Positions 1-12,875 of a stretch of DNA of 64,000 bases are shown one piece after another; within the stretch, counting starts at the first letter, position 1, and the number at the start of each line of letters is the position of its first letter. The stretch comes from Psychrobacter arcticus 273-4. GTDB lineage: Bacteria > Pseudomonadota > Gammaproteobacteria > Pseudomonadales > Moraxellaceae. Position numbers and translations under genes: made by a program. The notes under the pieces are model-generated. The model was not told the origin of the DNA and did no database searches. It saw nothing but the letters and a program-made list of their open reading frames with translations. The DNA lies in NCBI RefSeq assembly GCF_000012305.1, contig NC_007204.1, positions 2,586,702 to 2,650,701 on the forward strand, given 5' to 3'.

Positions 1-2430
<2,430 letters not shown>

Positions 2431-2535
2431 ATACAACCCCAAGTAGTCTTTCGACTGCTAAGTGCTATATAAGTCTAATTATGATAACGATATCACCTAA
2501 TTTTATACGCTTGATTCAGTTCTCTTTACTTTTTT

Positions 2536-2585
2536 AGTAATCAACTCCTGGGATAACAACTGATGTCGTTAAGGAGCTGATTACT
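2536..2585 (-). other. Spacer hairpin 1 between tRNA-Ala and 23S
   Basis: Arms AGTAATCAACTCCT and AAGGAGCTGATTACT form a 14-15 bp stem with one mismatch in the transcribed 16S-23S spacer. The hairpin lies about 105 bases upstream of the 23S 5' end. It is probably an RNase III or other processing structure. The true 23S processing stem would need the 3' flank, which is outside the window. Confidence 0.6.
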
Positions 2586-2588
2586 AAG

Positions 2589-2620
2589 GTTAGAACAACA
2601 CGTGAACATGTTGTTCTAAC
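2589..2620 (-). other. Spacer hairpin 2, perfect 12-bp stem
   Basis: GTTAGAACAACA and TGTTGTTCTAAC are perfect inverted repeats around the 8-base loop CGTGAACA. The hairpin sits directly beside hairpin 1, so the spacer RNA carries two stacked stems between tRNA-Ala and 23S. The role is inferred to be precursor rRNA processing or antitermination. Confidence 0.6.
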
Positions 2621-2778
2621 CCAGACTCATATCTATGTTTTTAAATAGTCTCTATGCTCTCGTCGAGTCACAGATTCTGTATAAAACAGAAAGAAGTAAT
2701 CTTGCCAATGTCTCGGCGAATCACTTGTTTCTATTTGATACCTATTTATTTATTAGCATCTAAAGAAAGTTTATTATG

Positions 2779-2854
2779 TGGTGGAGCCAAACGGAGTCGA
2801 ACCGTTGACCTCCTGCGTGCAAGGCAGGCGCTCTACCAACTGAGCTATGGCCCC
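2779..2854 (-). tRNA. tRNA-Ala (TGC anticodon)
   Basis: The minus strand reads GGGGCCATAGCTCAG at the 5' end and GGCTCCACCA at the 3' end, so CCA is encoded. The anticodon loop contains TTGCACG, giving anticodon TGC. The T-arm GGTTCGACTCC is intact and the length is 76 nt. It is the second tRNA of the usual Ile-Ala pair in the 16S-23S spacer, and is released by processing of the rrn transcript. Confidence 0.97.
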
Positions 2855-2860
2855 TAATAA

Positions 2861-2937
2861 TGGTAGGCCTGGGCAGACTTGAACTGCCGACCCCCGCGTT
2901 ATCAACACGGTGCTCTAACCAGCTGAGCTACAGGCCT
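2861..2937 (-). tRNA. tRNA-Ile (GAT anticodon)
   Basis: The minus strand reads AGGCCTGTAGCTCAGC at the 5' end, has TTGATAAC in the anticodon loop (anticodon GAT), and ends CAGGCCTACCA with encoded CCA. The length is 77 nt with intact D, anticodon and T arms. It lies between 16S and tRNA-Ala, only 6 bases from tRNA-Ala, and is co-transcribed with the rRNAs. Confidence 0.97.
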
Positions 2938-2972
2938 GTACGAGGCATATACCTCTAGCTAATAAACTAGCT

Positions 2973-3017
2973 TAAACTAAAGAACAACTTGTTGTGAATT
3001 CTTGCTGACCGAATGCC
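2973..3017 (-). other. 16S processing stem, 3' arm
   Basis: This spacer stretch just after 16S is closely complementary to the leader at 4733-4779. Both contain AACTAAAGAACAACTTGT in opposite orientation, plus a GAATGC/GCATTC and a TGCTGA/TCAGCA match. The two arms bracket 16S exactly as the RNase III stem does in other bacteria. Pairing was checked by eye over about 43 bases with several mismatches. Confidence 0.8.
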
Positions 3018-3022
3018 ATCTA

Positions 3023-4562
<1,540 letters not shown>

Positions 4563-4732
4563 ATCTTGCTATGTAACCCTTTAAAGAGGCTACTAAACTT
4601 GGCTCATTTAATCTGGCAAATCGCTCTAAATTATGTTCGTAATGAATTAACTTTGAGTTTTTTTACTGTCTTAAATGATAATTTTTATAGTTAGTATTCT
4701 CTCGAAAAGAGAGTCAACCAACTTTATTTTTT

Positions 4733-4779
4733 AGCATTCTGAATCAGCAAAAATCCACACAAGTTGTTCTTTAGTTATG
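4733..4779 (-). other. 16S processing stem, 5' arm (rrn leader)
   Basis: This leader segment, about 170 bases before 16S, pairs with 2973-3017 across the 16S gene. It is the upstream half of the presumed RNase III processing stem. The region between it and 16S has no gene. Confidence 0.8.
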
Positions 4780-4871
4780 CTTTTAAATAATGTCTCACCA
4801 CTGTCGTCCAGTAGGAGTATTCAACTAAATATCCTAAACCAATTTGGTTTATCCTATTTAGCGAGCTGACC

Positions 4872-4899
4872 ATCATATCATGTTTTAATAGTCTGTCAA
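4872..4899 (-). promoter_or_regulatory. rrn promoter P2
   Basis: On the minus strand TTGACA (4894-4899) and TATGAT (4872-4877) are separated by 16 bases. It lies about 310 bases upstream of 16S and about 120 bases downstream of P1. This fits the common tandem-promoter layout of rRNA operons. Confidence 0.75.
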
Positions 4900-4990
4900 C
4901 TTCTTTCTTTAATTTGTTTCGTTAAGTTAACTGGTTAGTTATTGTGTAATCACACCCTAACTGCTTCCAGTTCGTCTTAATGAGGTGCGT

Positions 4991-5018
4991 ATTATATAGA
5001 GTTTTAGATGGGTGTCAA
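4991..5018 (-). promoter_or_regulatory. rrn promoter P1
   Basis: On the minus strand a consensus TTGACA (5013-5018) and TATAAT (4991-4996) are 16 bases apart, followed by a GC-containing discriminator ACGCACC. The upstream DNA is rich in A and T tracts, as an UP element would be. A short open frame crossing this site on the same strand is therefore not a gene. Confidence 0.85.
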
Positions 5019-5357
5019 TAGGGTTTCGAAAGGTTTTTAAACTAATTTCGCTAGGTTTTAAATAGTCGATAGTTTTCAATGGGTTAAGATTATCGTTTAA
5101 TTTTACTATTTCCAAATCATCTTGTAAATAGACTTTTAATCCTAAGAACACGCTATCTAATTTCCTTAAAACTGTCTGTCCAACGCCCTCATAAACCTAC
5201 TTTAGTAGCATTTATCACTATTAAACATCCTTTTTATTTGATTGCATTGATATAGGTATGGCTAGCACTTATATATAGAAGATCTTCGATAACTATATAT
5301 AAAACTGTTTTTACATATTGCATTGCCCTTGGCTGTCTAGTGTTAATAAGCAGTTTT

Positions 5358-5366
5358 TGCTATAAT
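5358..5366 (+). promoter_or_regulatory. Extended -10 promoter, probably for thrS
   Basis: TGCTATAAT is a perfect extended -10 element about 200 bases upstream of thrS, without a convincing -35. The same TTTGCTATAATAGC string occurs before avtA (30335-30343), which supports its being a promoter type used in this genome. It would give a thrS leader of about 190 nt containing both operator-like hairpins. Confidence 0.55.
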
Positions 5367-5466
5367 AGCTGACTTTATAATATTACTTAATGACACTTCT
5401 TATTAGTCCTAGCTAAAAGGTAGCTTGTTTGAGCCTTTGTCTTTAGGTAATACCTACTCTTACAAC

Positions 5467-5530
5467 ATATCACAGTGGTTAGATATAATTGACGCGGTCT
5501 TACGGTTATATGATTGATGGTTGCAATCAT
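5467..5530 (+). promoter_or_regulatory. Candidate thrS translational operator (two tRNA-Thr anticodon-like hairpins)
   Basis: Hairpin 1 (5467-5486) has the stem ATATC/GATAT and the loop ACAGTGGTTA. Hairpin 2 (5510-5530) has the 7-bp stem ATGATTG/CAATCAT and the 7-base loop ATGGTTG. Loop 2 has the geometry of an anticodon loop, with T at position 33 followed by GGT, an anticodon for threonine tRNA. Loop 1 repeats TGGTT. A 23-base unpaired linker separates them and the second ends 33 bases before the ATG. In E. coli ThrRS is known to repress its own mRNA by binding such mimics. That this sequence does so is inference. Confidence 0.55.
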
Positions 5531-5563
5531 CACTGCCAACGGACGCAAAAAGGTGAATAGATT

Positions 5564-7498
5564 ATGGTAGCGATTACTTTACCCGATGGTAGTGTAAAAA
5601 ACTTCGAAGGCAATACAACGGTCATGGAAGTGGCGCAAAGTATTGGAACAGGGCTTGCTAAAGCGACTGTCGCTGGACGTGTAGATGGTCATTTGGTAGA
5701 TGCACACGACCCTATCGTTGCTGATGCCAAAGTTGAAATCGTAACGCCAAGAGATGATGATGGTGTTGATATTATTCGCCATTCATGTGCTCATCTATTA
5801 GGTCATGCAGTCAAGCAGTTATATCCTGATGTAAAAATGGTGATTGGTCCCGTTATCGATGATGGTTTTTATTATGACATCTATAGTGAGACGCCGTTTA
5901 CGCCTGAGCATATGGCAGCCATTGAAAAACGTATGATGGAGCTGATCAAGCAAGATTATGACGTTATCAAAAAAATAACGCCACGTGCTGAAGTGATTAA
6001 GATATTTGAAGAACGTGGTGAAGACTATAAGCTTAAGCTGATTAACGATATGCCAGGCGAAGAAGCCTTTGGTCTATATCATCATCAAGAGTATGTCGAT
6101 ATGTGCCGTGGTCCGCATGTACCAAATACGCGATTCTTGAAAGTATTCAAATTGACTAAAATGTCAGGCGCTTATTGGCGCGGTGATGCAAAAAACGAAC
6201 AACTGCAACGTATCTATGGTACAGCATGGGCAGATAAGAAAGATTTAAAAACTTATATCCAGCGTATCGAAGAAGCGGAAAAACGCGACCATCGTAAGAT
6301 TGGTAAAGCGCTTAATCTATTCCATATGCAAGAGCAAGCGCCAGGTATGGTGTTTTGGCATGCCAATGGTTGGACGATTTATCAAGTACTTGAGCAATAT
6401 ATGCGCAAAGTACAGCAAGATAATGGCTATGAAGAAATTAAAACACCGCAAATTGTCGATCGTAGCTTGTGGGAGCGTTCTGGACATTGGGGCAATTATG
6501 CGACCAACATGTTTACCACGTCGAGCGAAAAACGTGATTATGCGGTGAAGCCAATGAACTGCCCATGTCACGTACAAGTGTTTAATCAAGGCTTAAAATC
6601 TTACCGTGACTTACCATTACGCATGGCAGAGTTTGGCTCATGCCATCGTAACGAACCATCAGGTTCGCTACATGGTTTAATGCGCGTTCGTGGTTTTACT
6701 CAAGACGATGCGCATATTTTCTGTACGCAGTCACAGATTCAACAAGAAGTCGCTGACTTTATTAAGCTGACCCTTGCTGTTTATGAAGACTTTGGTTTTA
6801 ACAATATCATTATGAAACTCTCAACCCGTCCTGAAAAACGTGTCGGCAGCGATGAGTCTTGGGATTTTGCAGAAAAAGCTTTGGCTGATGCATTAGATAA
6901 TTCAGGTCTTGATTGGGCTTATTTACCAGGTGAAGGCGCATTCTATGGTCCCAAGATTGAGTTTAGTCTGAAAGATTCATTGGGTCGCGTATGGCAGTGC
7001 GGTACCATTCAGGTTGACCCAAATATGCCTGAGCGTCTCGATGCCGAATTTGTTAATGAGCAAAACGAGCGTGAAGTACCGATTATGTTGCACCGTGCGA
7101 TCTTGGGTTCATTTGAGCGCTTCATCGGTATCTTGATTGAAAACTATGCTGGTTGGATGCCAGTATGGCTGGCGCCGCAACAAGTGGTAGTGATGAATAT
7201 CACGGATAAACAGGCGGAGGCTTGTGAAAATGTAGTAAACGAGCTGAAAAAATCAGGCTTACGCGCCATTAGTGACTTGCGTAACGAAAAGATTGGATTT
7301 AAGATACGAGAGAAAACATTAGAACGTATTCCCTATATGCTAGTATTAGGGGATAAAGAAGTCGAATCAGGCAGCGTCAACGTCAGAACTCGCGAAGGCG
7401 AAAATCTAGGCGTGATGAGCGTCGCTGAATTTATCATATTAGTAGAAACAGCTGTTGCCGAAAAAGGCCGACAGACCCCAAAAATAGATCAGGAGTAA
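5564..7498 (+). CDS. thrS: Threonyl-tRNA synthetase
   Basis: This cytosolic class II synthetase (644 aa) charges tRNA-Thr with threonine. The N-terminal TGS domain covers about residues 1-62. The editing domain follows, with [11 protein letters not shown] near residue 75 and the MCRGPH motif near 182. The catalytic core has the zinc-site NCPCH near 332 and motif 2 [11 protein letters not shown]. The last 110 residues form the anticodon-binding domain. The length matches the E. coli enzyme (642 aa). AAAAAGGTG precedes the ATG. It is divergent from the rrn operon and is followed by infC after 5 bases. The leader carries two tRNA-Thr-like hairpins suggesting autoregulation. Confidence 0.98.
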   Translation: MVAITLPDGSVKNFEGNTTVMEVAQSIGTGLAKATVAGRVDGHLVDAHDPIVADAKVEIVTPRDDDGVDIIRHSCAHLLGHAVKQLYPDVKMVIGPVIDDGFYYDIYSETPFTPEHMAAIEKRMMELIKQDYDVIKKITPRAEVIKIFEERGEDYKLKLINDMPGEEAFGLYHHQEYVDMCRGPHVPNTRFLKVFKLTKMSGAYWRGDAKNEQLQRIYGTAWADKKDLKTYIQRIEEAEKRDHRKIGKALNLFHMQEQAPGMVFWHANGWTIYQVLEQYMRKVQQDNGYEEIKTPQIVDRSLWERSGHWGNYATNMFTTSSEKRDYAVKPMNCPCHVQVFNQGLKSYRDLPLRMAEFGSCHRNEPSGSLHGLMRVRGFTQDDAHIFCTQSQIQQEVADFIKLTLAVYEDFGFNNIIMKLSTRPEKRVGSDESWDFAEKALADALDNSGLDWAYLPGEGAFYGPKIEFSLKDSLGRVWQCGTIQVDPNMPERLDAEFVNEQNEREVPIMLHRAILGSFERFIGILIENYAGWMPVWLAPQQVVVMNITDKQAEACENVVNELKKSGLRAISDLRNEKIGFKIREKTLERIPYMLVLGDKEVESGSVNVRTREGENLGVMSVAEFIILVETAVAEKGRQTPKIDQE

Positions 7499-7503
7499 TA
7501 CCT

Positions 7504-8025
7504 ATTAAACAGTCAAACCGTTTGAACATCAATGAAGATATCAGTGCCAAAGAAGTCCGTCTGGTCAAAGAAGACGGTGAACAAATGGGCGTGGTCGATA
7601 TCGACACCGCGATGAAAGCGGCACGTGAAGACAGTCTAGATTTAGTCGAGTTGGTTCCCGAAGCCAAACCGCCAGTATGTAAGATCATGGATTATAAGCA
7701 TTTCCTCTATGATCAAAAGCAAAAGGCGAAAGAAGCTAAGAAAAACCAAAAGCAGACTCAGCTAAAAGAGATGAAGCTTCGTCCTAGCACCGAAGAAGCA
7801 GATTATCAGGTTAAACTGAGAAAAATCGTCAGCTTCTTAGAAGATCAGGATAAAGTTAAAATTAGCATCCGTTTCCGCGGACGTGAAATGGCGCACCAAG
7901 AGATTGGTCGCAAGCAACTTGATCGTATCATTGAAGATACGGCTGATATCTCAAACGTCGAACAGTATCCTAAGATGGAAGGTCGTCAAATGGGTATGCT
8001 GTTAGGACCTACTAAGAAGAAATAG
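7504..8025 (+). CDS. infC: Translation initiation factor IF-3 (ATT start)
   Basis: IF-3 binds the 30S subunit and polices start-codon choice. I place the start at ATT 7504: AGGAG (7491-7495) lies 8 bases upstream, and the frame from ATT gives a normal IF-3 N-terminus of 173 aa. The first canonical alternative, TTG at 7522, would drop six residues. ATT/AUU starts are a known hallmark of infC and underlie its autoregulation, because IF-3 discriminates against them. The motifs PPVCKIMDY and [11 protein letters not shown] are present. The AGGAG box overlaps the thrS end, so the genes are probably co-transcribed and coupled. A terminator follows, and rpmI-rplT are not here. Confidence 0.96.
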   Translation: MKQSNRLNINEDISAKEVRLVKEDGEQMGVVDIDTAMKAAREDSLDLVELVPEAKPPVCKIMDYKHFLYDQKQKAKEAKKNQKQTQLKEMKLRPSTEEADYQVKLRKIVSFLEDQDKVKISIRFRGREMAHQEIGRKQLDRIIEDTADISNVEQYPKMEGRQMGMLLGPTKKK

Positions 8026-8085
8026 ACTTTTTAATAGTTTATTCTTAGTGGTGGCTGTGTGTTTATATAGATATTCATGATTTCA

Positions 8086-8119
8086 ACCATCAATATGCTA
8101 CGGCGTATTGGTGGTTTTT
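8086..8119 (+). terminator. Rho-independent terminator after infC
   Basis: ACCATCAATA and TATTGGTGGT pair over 10 bp with one mismatch around TGCTACGGCG, followed by TTTTT. It closes the thrS-infC unit. The rest of the gap to 8386 is AT-rich and shows no gene or clear structure. Confidence 0.8.
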
Positions 8120-8386
8120 AGTATATAAAGCTTAACAATCATATTTATAGTTATATATGACACTTACATCGCGTTGACCATCGTTACGTTAAATATATGA
8201 AGCCGTCAGTGCTTTACAAAACCCATCTTCTCAACCTTTTCATTACACGGTAATCTAAAGACCTACTCTATCTTTATGAAGAATAATTCCAATAAAAACA
8301 ATTAAACTGATAAAAATAATCCATACCACGACTATAAATGTCGCTGATAAAAAATATAACCTCTTTTAGATATCATAGGAAGCCTT

Positions 8387-9631
8387 ATGCAAGAATTAAC
8401 CCCACCTGCTAACACCTCTACACCAACGATTACTCTAACCGCGCCAGAACCTGTTAAAGAGATACAAAAGAGCGAAGCCGATCAAATGGTAAAATTGGAT
8501 GAAAGCGATATTCCAGAGCTTGATGCCAAGGTAGATGCTTTTGTCGATCATGTTATCAATAACTCTGTACACAGCTCTGAATTTCAACAAAACGTGCAAT
8601 CTATTCATAACTTGGGTAATAAAGAAATCCGTGAATCGGCGCAAGTGTCTAACCGTATGTTAGAGCTACCCGCTAAAAGCCTAAATGACAGCTTATTTGA
8701 CAATTCCCCTATTGCTAAGTCCCTCACTGAACTGCGCGGTATCGTAGAGGATTTAGACCCCAGTAAAAAAGAGCTGACCAGCTCACGTAAGCTGTTTGGT
8801 TTGATTCCATTTGGTAATAAAATACAGGATTATTTCCGTCAGTATGAGTCAGCGCAATCTCATATTAATGCGGTAGTGACCAGTCTTTATAATGGTAAAG
8901 ATGAGCTGCTCAAAGACAATGCTATGATCGAGCAAGAAAAAATCAATATGTGGGAGCTTATGCAATCGATTCGCCAATATATCTATGTGGGTAAAAAGAT
9001 TGACGAGCAGCTCGAGCAAAAAGTGTATGCCATAGAAGCGACTGACCCTGAAAAAGCACGTATTATTAAAGAAGAGATGCTGTTTTATGTGCGCCAAAAA
9101 AACACGGATTTTTTGACACAATTGGCTGTGAACGTCCAAGGATACTTGGCATTAGATACTATCCGTAAAAACAACTTAGAGCTAATTAAAGGGGTGGATC
9201 GCGCCACTACCACCACTATCTCAGCCTTACGTACGGCAGTCGTGGTCGCACAAGCGATGACCAATCAAAAATTGGTACTTGACCAAATTACCGCTTTAAA
9301 TAAAACTACTAGTAGCTTGATTGAATCAACTTCGGCAATGCTCAAGCGTCAATCACTTGAAATTCATGAGCAAGCGACCAGCAGTACCATTGAGCTTGAT
9401 AAATTGCAAAACGCATTTAACAATATCTATGACACCATGGATATGATTAGCACTTATAAAGTTGAAGCACTTGAGAATATGAAGCAAACGGTCAATACCT
9501 TGACCACTGAGGTTGATAAAGCACAAAAGTACCTCGATAAATCCAATCAGACCACGGTATTGGAAGTGTCAAAAGAGTTGAACATGAAAAAAATAACCAA
9601 TCAATCAAATACGGTCAATATTGATATTTGA
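8387..9631 (+). CDS. TelA/KlaA (YaaN) family protein
   Basis: A 414-aa, largely helical protein of the TelA family, named after tellurite and toxic-anion resistance. The molecular function of the family is not settled. The segment around residues 120-200 (SRKLFGLIPFGNKI, then a QEKINMWELMQSI-like run) is characteristic, and long coiled-coil stretches fill the C-terminal half. There is no signal peptide or membrane segment. AGGAAG precedes the ATG. TelA genes are often beside an XpaC-type partner. None is seen here, so it stands alone between infC and rnr. Confidence 0.85.
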   Translation: MQELTPPANTSTPTITLTAPEPVKEIQKSEADQMVKLDESDIPELDAKVDAFVDHVINNSVHSSEFQQNVQSIHNLGNKEIRESAQVSNRMLELPAKSLNDSLFDNSPIAKSLTELRGIVEDLDPSKKELTSSRKLFGLIPFGNKIQDYFRQYESAQSHINAVVTSLYNGKDELLKDNAMIEQEKINMWELMQSIRQYIYVGKKIDEQLEQKVYAIEATDPEKARIIKEEMLFYVRQKNTDFLTQLAVNVQGYLALDTIRKNNLELIKGVDRATTTTISALRTAVVVAQAMTNQKLVLDQITALNKTTSSLIESTSAMLKRQSLEIHEQATSSTIELDKLQNAFNNIYDTMDMISTYKVEALENMKQTVNTLTTEVDKAQKYLDKSNQTTVLEVSKELNMKKITNQSNTVNIDI

Positions 9632-9778
9632 TTTAGATAAGCGGTCACTTTTAATAAAAGTTGACAGCTAACGACTACTCGCTATCTTATACAGATAAGA
9701 CAATTGACCTAAGATATTGGGTCGTTGTTCGTGTTAAGATAGTCATTATTAATAATTTAAACATAGATACGGTAATTT

Positions 9779-12094
9779 ATGAGTTGGAATGATCCAAACG
9801 CCTCAAGTGAGGCACAAAAATATGATAACCCCATTCCTAGTCGCGAGCTTATATTAAGCACGATTAATGAACACGGTGAAATCACGCATCAGCAATTGGC
9901 AAAAGCCTTTAATATTGCTGATCCTGATCAGTTTGACGCTTTAGGCAATCGCTTAAAAGCGATGACACGCGATGGACAAGTCAATCGTGATGGTCGCCCT
10001 TATCGTTATCGCACGGTCACTCAGCATGATATCGTGACCGGTACCGTATCAGCGCACCCTAAAGGTTTTGGTTTTGTACTATTGAGTGATATGCCTGATT
10101 TGTTTTTACATGAAAAACAAATGCGTTGGGTCTTTAATGGCGATACGGTAGAAGCCGTTGGCACCTCAACAGACAACCGCGGTCGTACTGAAGGTCGCAT
10201 CGTTGATGTCGTTGAGCGTCGTCAAAACCATTTTATCGGTACACTTGCTCATGATGAAGACGGTTACTGCGTCGAGCTTGGTAGCCCAAACAACCATCAG
10301 CCGATCACCGTCACAGAAGACAATGTACAGGCTTTCAATGCTAAGCAAGGATCACCAGTAAAAGTTGATATTATTGATTGGCCAAATCAGCATGAATTCG
10401 CCACTGGTAAAATTACTGAAGTCTTGTCTGATGACAATGATCGCGAACTCATCATTGAGACCACGTTACTTAACTATGATATTCCATCAGAATTCAGTGA
10501 AGCGGTGCTTAATCAAGCAAATGATTATCAAGAGCCTACTGAAAAAGATCTAAAGGGTCGTGTCGACTTACGTGATTTACCATTAGTGACTATTGATGGT
10601 GAAGATGCCCGTGATTTTGATGATGCAGTCTTTGCTGAAAAGCGTTCTGGTGGTAATTATCGCGTCTTGGTAGCGATTGCGGATGTCAGTTATTATGTGA
10701 CACCGAACTCACCACTTGACCAAAATGCTTATGAGCGTGGTACGTCAGTCTATTTCCCACATCAAGTGATTCCGATGTTGCCTGAAGTGCTGTCTAATGG
10801 TCTATGTTCACTGAACCCTAATCTTGATCGCCTCTGTATGGTTGCTGATATTAAGATATCACGTGCTGGTAAAATCACCAGTTATGAGTTTTATCCTGGT
10901 GTGATGCATTCGCAAGCGCGTTTGACTTATAATCAAGTGAATGCGTATCTTGAGAATCCAAAAGACAGTAGCGTTCCTAAATCGTTAACAGAAAATAAAG
11001 ATGTCAAAAAATCTGTCGATACCTTACATCAATTGTATGAGTTGCTGCTTAAAAAACGTGAAGAACGTCATGCCATGGAATTTGAGACTGTTGAAACTTA
11101 TATTAAGTTCAATGAAAAGGGTGGCATCGAAGCAATCTTGCCTCGTACCCGTGGCGATGCTCAAAAGCTGATTGAAGAATGTATGCTGCTTGCCAATACT
11201 TGCGCGGCAAACTTTGCGCTAAAAAATGAGCTGCCAGTTTTATATCGTAATCATGATAAGCCTGATGGCGAAAAATCGATGCGTATTCACGAATATGCCA
11301 AAAACTTCGGTTTAAGTTTCCCAGAAGAGAACCCAACTCAAGCAGATTATCAGCGCATTATTGAAGCGACTAAAGAGCGTCCTGACGCGATCAGTATTCA
11401 TAGCATGCTGCTACGCTCAATGATGCAAGCAAACTATTCTCCGGATAACATCGGTCACTTTGGTTTGGCTTATGACGAGTATAGTCATTTTACCTCGCCG
11501 ATTCGTCGTTATCCTGACTTAATGTTGCATCGTGCGATTAAAGCGGAAGTGACAAATACCAAACAGCCTGTAATGGATTTTTCATTAGAAGGTGCTGGCA
11601 TGCAAACCTCAGACACAGAGCGCCGCGCTGAGAAAGCATCGCGCTATGTGGAGTCATGGCTGAAGTGTCATTATATGAAAGACCATGTCGGCGAAGAGTT
11701 CGATGGTGTCGTAACTACCGTCACAAACTTTGGTTTATTCATTACCCTGACCGATTTGTATATCGATGGTTTGGTGCATATCTCAAACGTCGGTGATGAT
11801 TTCTTCGTTTATGATGAGCAGCAGCAACAGCTGATCGGTAAAGATAGAGGCACAGTGTTTGGGCTGGGCGATTTGGTTAAGGTGAAAGTAGCTGGCGTTA
11901 ATATGGATCTGCTACAAATTGACTTTGGTTTACAAGCAAAGCTGCAGTCTAGTAAAATGAATCAAACTAAAAAAGATCATTCGAACCGTAGTAGCCAGTT
12001 AAACCAAAGTGCGACAAACAAAGATCAGCCAAAGAAATCACCTGCTAAGAAAAGTGGCAGCCGTGGTGGTAGAGGCAATAGCAAAAAGAGTTAA
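9779..12094 (+). CDS. rnr: Ribonuclease R
   Basis: A 3'-5' exoribonuclease of the RNB/RNase II family (771 aa) that degrades structured RNA and takes part in rRNA and tmRNA quality control. The order is an N-terminal winged helix (about 20-85), cold-shock OB folds (about 85-240), the RNB catalytic domain from about 255 (TIDGEDARDFDDAV supplies the metal-binding aspartates), an S1 domain near 640-720, and a basic Lys/Ser/Gly-rich tail typical of RNase R rather than RNase II. It is a single-gene unit ending at a strong terminator. In cold-adapted bacteria RNase R is the main exonuclease acting on structured RNA. Confidence 0.97.
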   Translation: MSWNDPNASSEAQKYDNPIPSRELILSTINEHGEITHQQLAKAFNIADPDQFDALGNRLKAMTRDGQVNRDGRPYRYRTVTQHDIVTGTVSAHPKGFGFVLLSDMPDLFLHEKQMRWVFNGDTVEAVGTSTDNRGRTEGRIVDVVERRQNHFIGTLAHDEDGYCVELGSPNNHQPITVTEDNVQAFNAKQGSPVKVDIIDWPNQHEFATGKITEVLSDDNDRELIIETTLLNYDIPSEFSEAVLNQANDYQEPTEKDLKGRVDLRDLPLVTIDGEDARDFDDAVFAEKRSGGNYRVLVAIADVSYYVTPNSPLDQNAYERGTSVYFPHQVIPMLPEVLSNGLCSLNPNLDRLCMVADIKISRAGKITSYEFYPGVMHSQARLTYNQVNAYLENPKDSSVPKSLTENKDVKKSVDTLHQLYELLLKKREERHAMEFETVETYIKFNEKGGIEAILPRTRGDAQKLIEECMLLANTCAANFALKNELPVLYRNHDKPDGEKSMRIHEYAKNFGLSFPEENPTQADYQRIIEATKERPDAISIHSMLLRSMMQANYSPDNIGHFGLAYDEYSHFTSPIRRYPDLMLHRAIKAEVTNTKQPVMDFSLEGAGMQTSDTERRAEKASRYVESWLKCHYMKDHVGEEFDGVVTTVTNFGLFITLTDLYIDGLVHISNVGDDFFVYDEQQQQLIGKDRGTVFGLGDLVKVKVAGVNMDLLQIDFGLQAKLQSSKMNQTKKDHSNRSSQLNQSATNKDQPKKSPAKKSGSRGGRGNSKKS

Positions 12095-12117
12095 ACTCTC
12101 TTGAATCTATAAGTATT

Positions 12118-12150
12118 AAAAAAGGCTAATGTTATCATTAGCCTTTTTTA
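12118..12150 (+). terminator. Terminator after rnr
   Basis: AAAAGGCTAATG and CATTAGCCTTTT form a perfect stem around TTAT, with an A-run before and a T-run after, so it may work in both directions. It separates rnr from the decayed genes read on the other strand. Confidence 0.9.
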
Positions 12151-12176
12151 TGTCTGTGTCCCGTCCTGAAATAAGT

Positions 12177-12819
12177 TTACGAAAAATCAGCTTCTGATTG
12201 GTTGACCCACACCTGAAACTGCAAAATAATGTTTGAGTCGCCCACCTCCTTGATAACCGCAGTGACTTTTGGCTTATCATCAAACTTAAATTGCGCTAAC
12301 TTTTCAAGAAATATAAGACGTTTTTCATCATCCGCTTTTGGATGAGTTAAGCTCTTTTTTTTGAGTGATGCAGATTCGTTTTAAAGCGATGCCTATACCT
12401 CTTTGAGTGCAGTTAAAACGCCGAGCTCGTTCGTGCTGATAATCATCAGGATAAGCTTCTACATCGGCTCTCAGTAAGTCATCGTCTATCTTAGTCGGGG
12501 TAAATTGACGTCTTTTACGCTCAGGAAATGTTTTCCAACGCTGAATAGTGTTGGTGCTAATTTGATACTCCTCTGCAAGTTGTCGAATGCTATAGCCTTC
12601 TTCAAGCTTATTGAGTATCAGTTGTCGGTAGTCTTTTGAGTATGCCATATTATATACTGTAGAGGATTTATGTTTCTTTGACTATAGTACAGTAAGATTA
12701 ACGGTTTCGCTTTCTTGAACAGCATAAACCGGTAAGCTGAACATGATGCTTAATAGCAGTAGTTGACTCCACACTTTTAGGCAGTTGCGCAACATCATGT
12801 GGTCAAAATAAGCCGCCAT
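12177..12819 (-). pseudogene. mscS-like gene remnant split by an IS630-type fragment
   Basis: Read on the minus strand, 12819-12682 starts after AAGGA and encodes about 45 residues that look like a signal peptide (QLLLLSIMFSLPVYA) before a TAG at the insertion edge. IS630-type transposase sequence follows. The last stretch (about 12295-12177) encodes VIKEVGDSNIILQFQVWV and a stop, closely resembling the C-terminal beta domain of MscS-family mechanosensitive channels. The central channel part is missing. The simplest reading is an exported MscS-family gene hit by an IS630-family element and then internally deleted. The MscS assignment rests on a short motif. Confidence 0.6.
12328..12686 (-). 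mobile_element. IS630-family element fragment (left end and N-terminal transposase)
   Basis: A 106-codon frame (12648-12328) encodes the helix-turn-helix part of an IS630-type transposase, starting MAYSKDYRQLILNKL with an IQRWK recognition helix and PDDYQHERARRFNC. It leaves frame after eight consecutive A (complement of 12355-12362). The next frame continues LTHPKADDEKRLIFL, so the A-run is either a programmed-frameshift site, as in some IS630 elements, or a decay mutation. The DDE catalytic domain is absent. The element's outer end at 12686 reads TATAGTCAAAG, the same TATAGTC start as the two MITE families in this window. Confidence 0.8.
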
Positions 12820-12875
12820 AAGCATCCTTAATTACGCCTTATTGATCCAAAATTCAATAAGCATATTTTCAAATA

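Noticed and set aside
4957..5151. 64-codon frame on the minus strand
   Set aside because: It overlaps the rrn P1 promoter and has low-complexity content.
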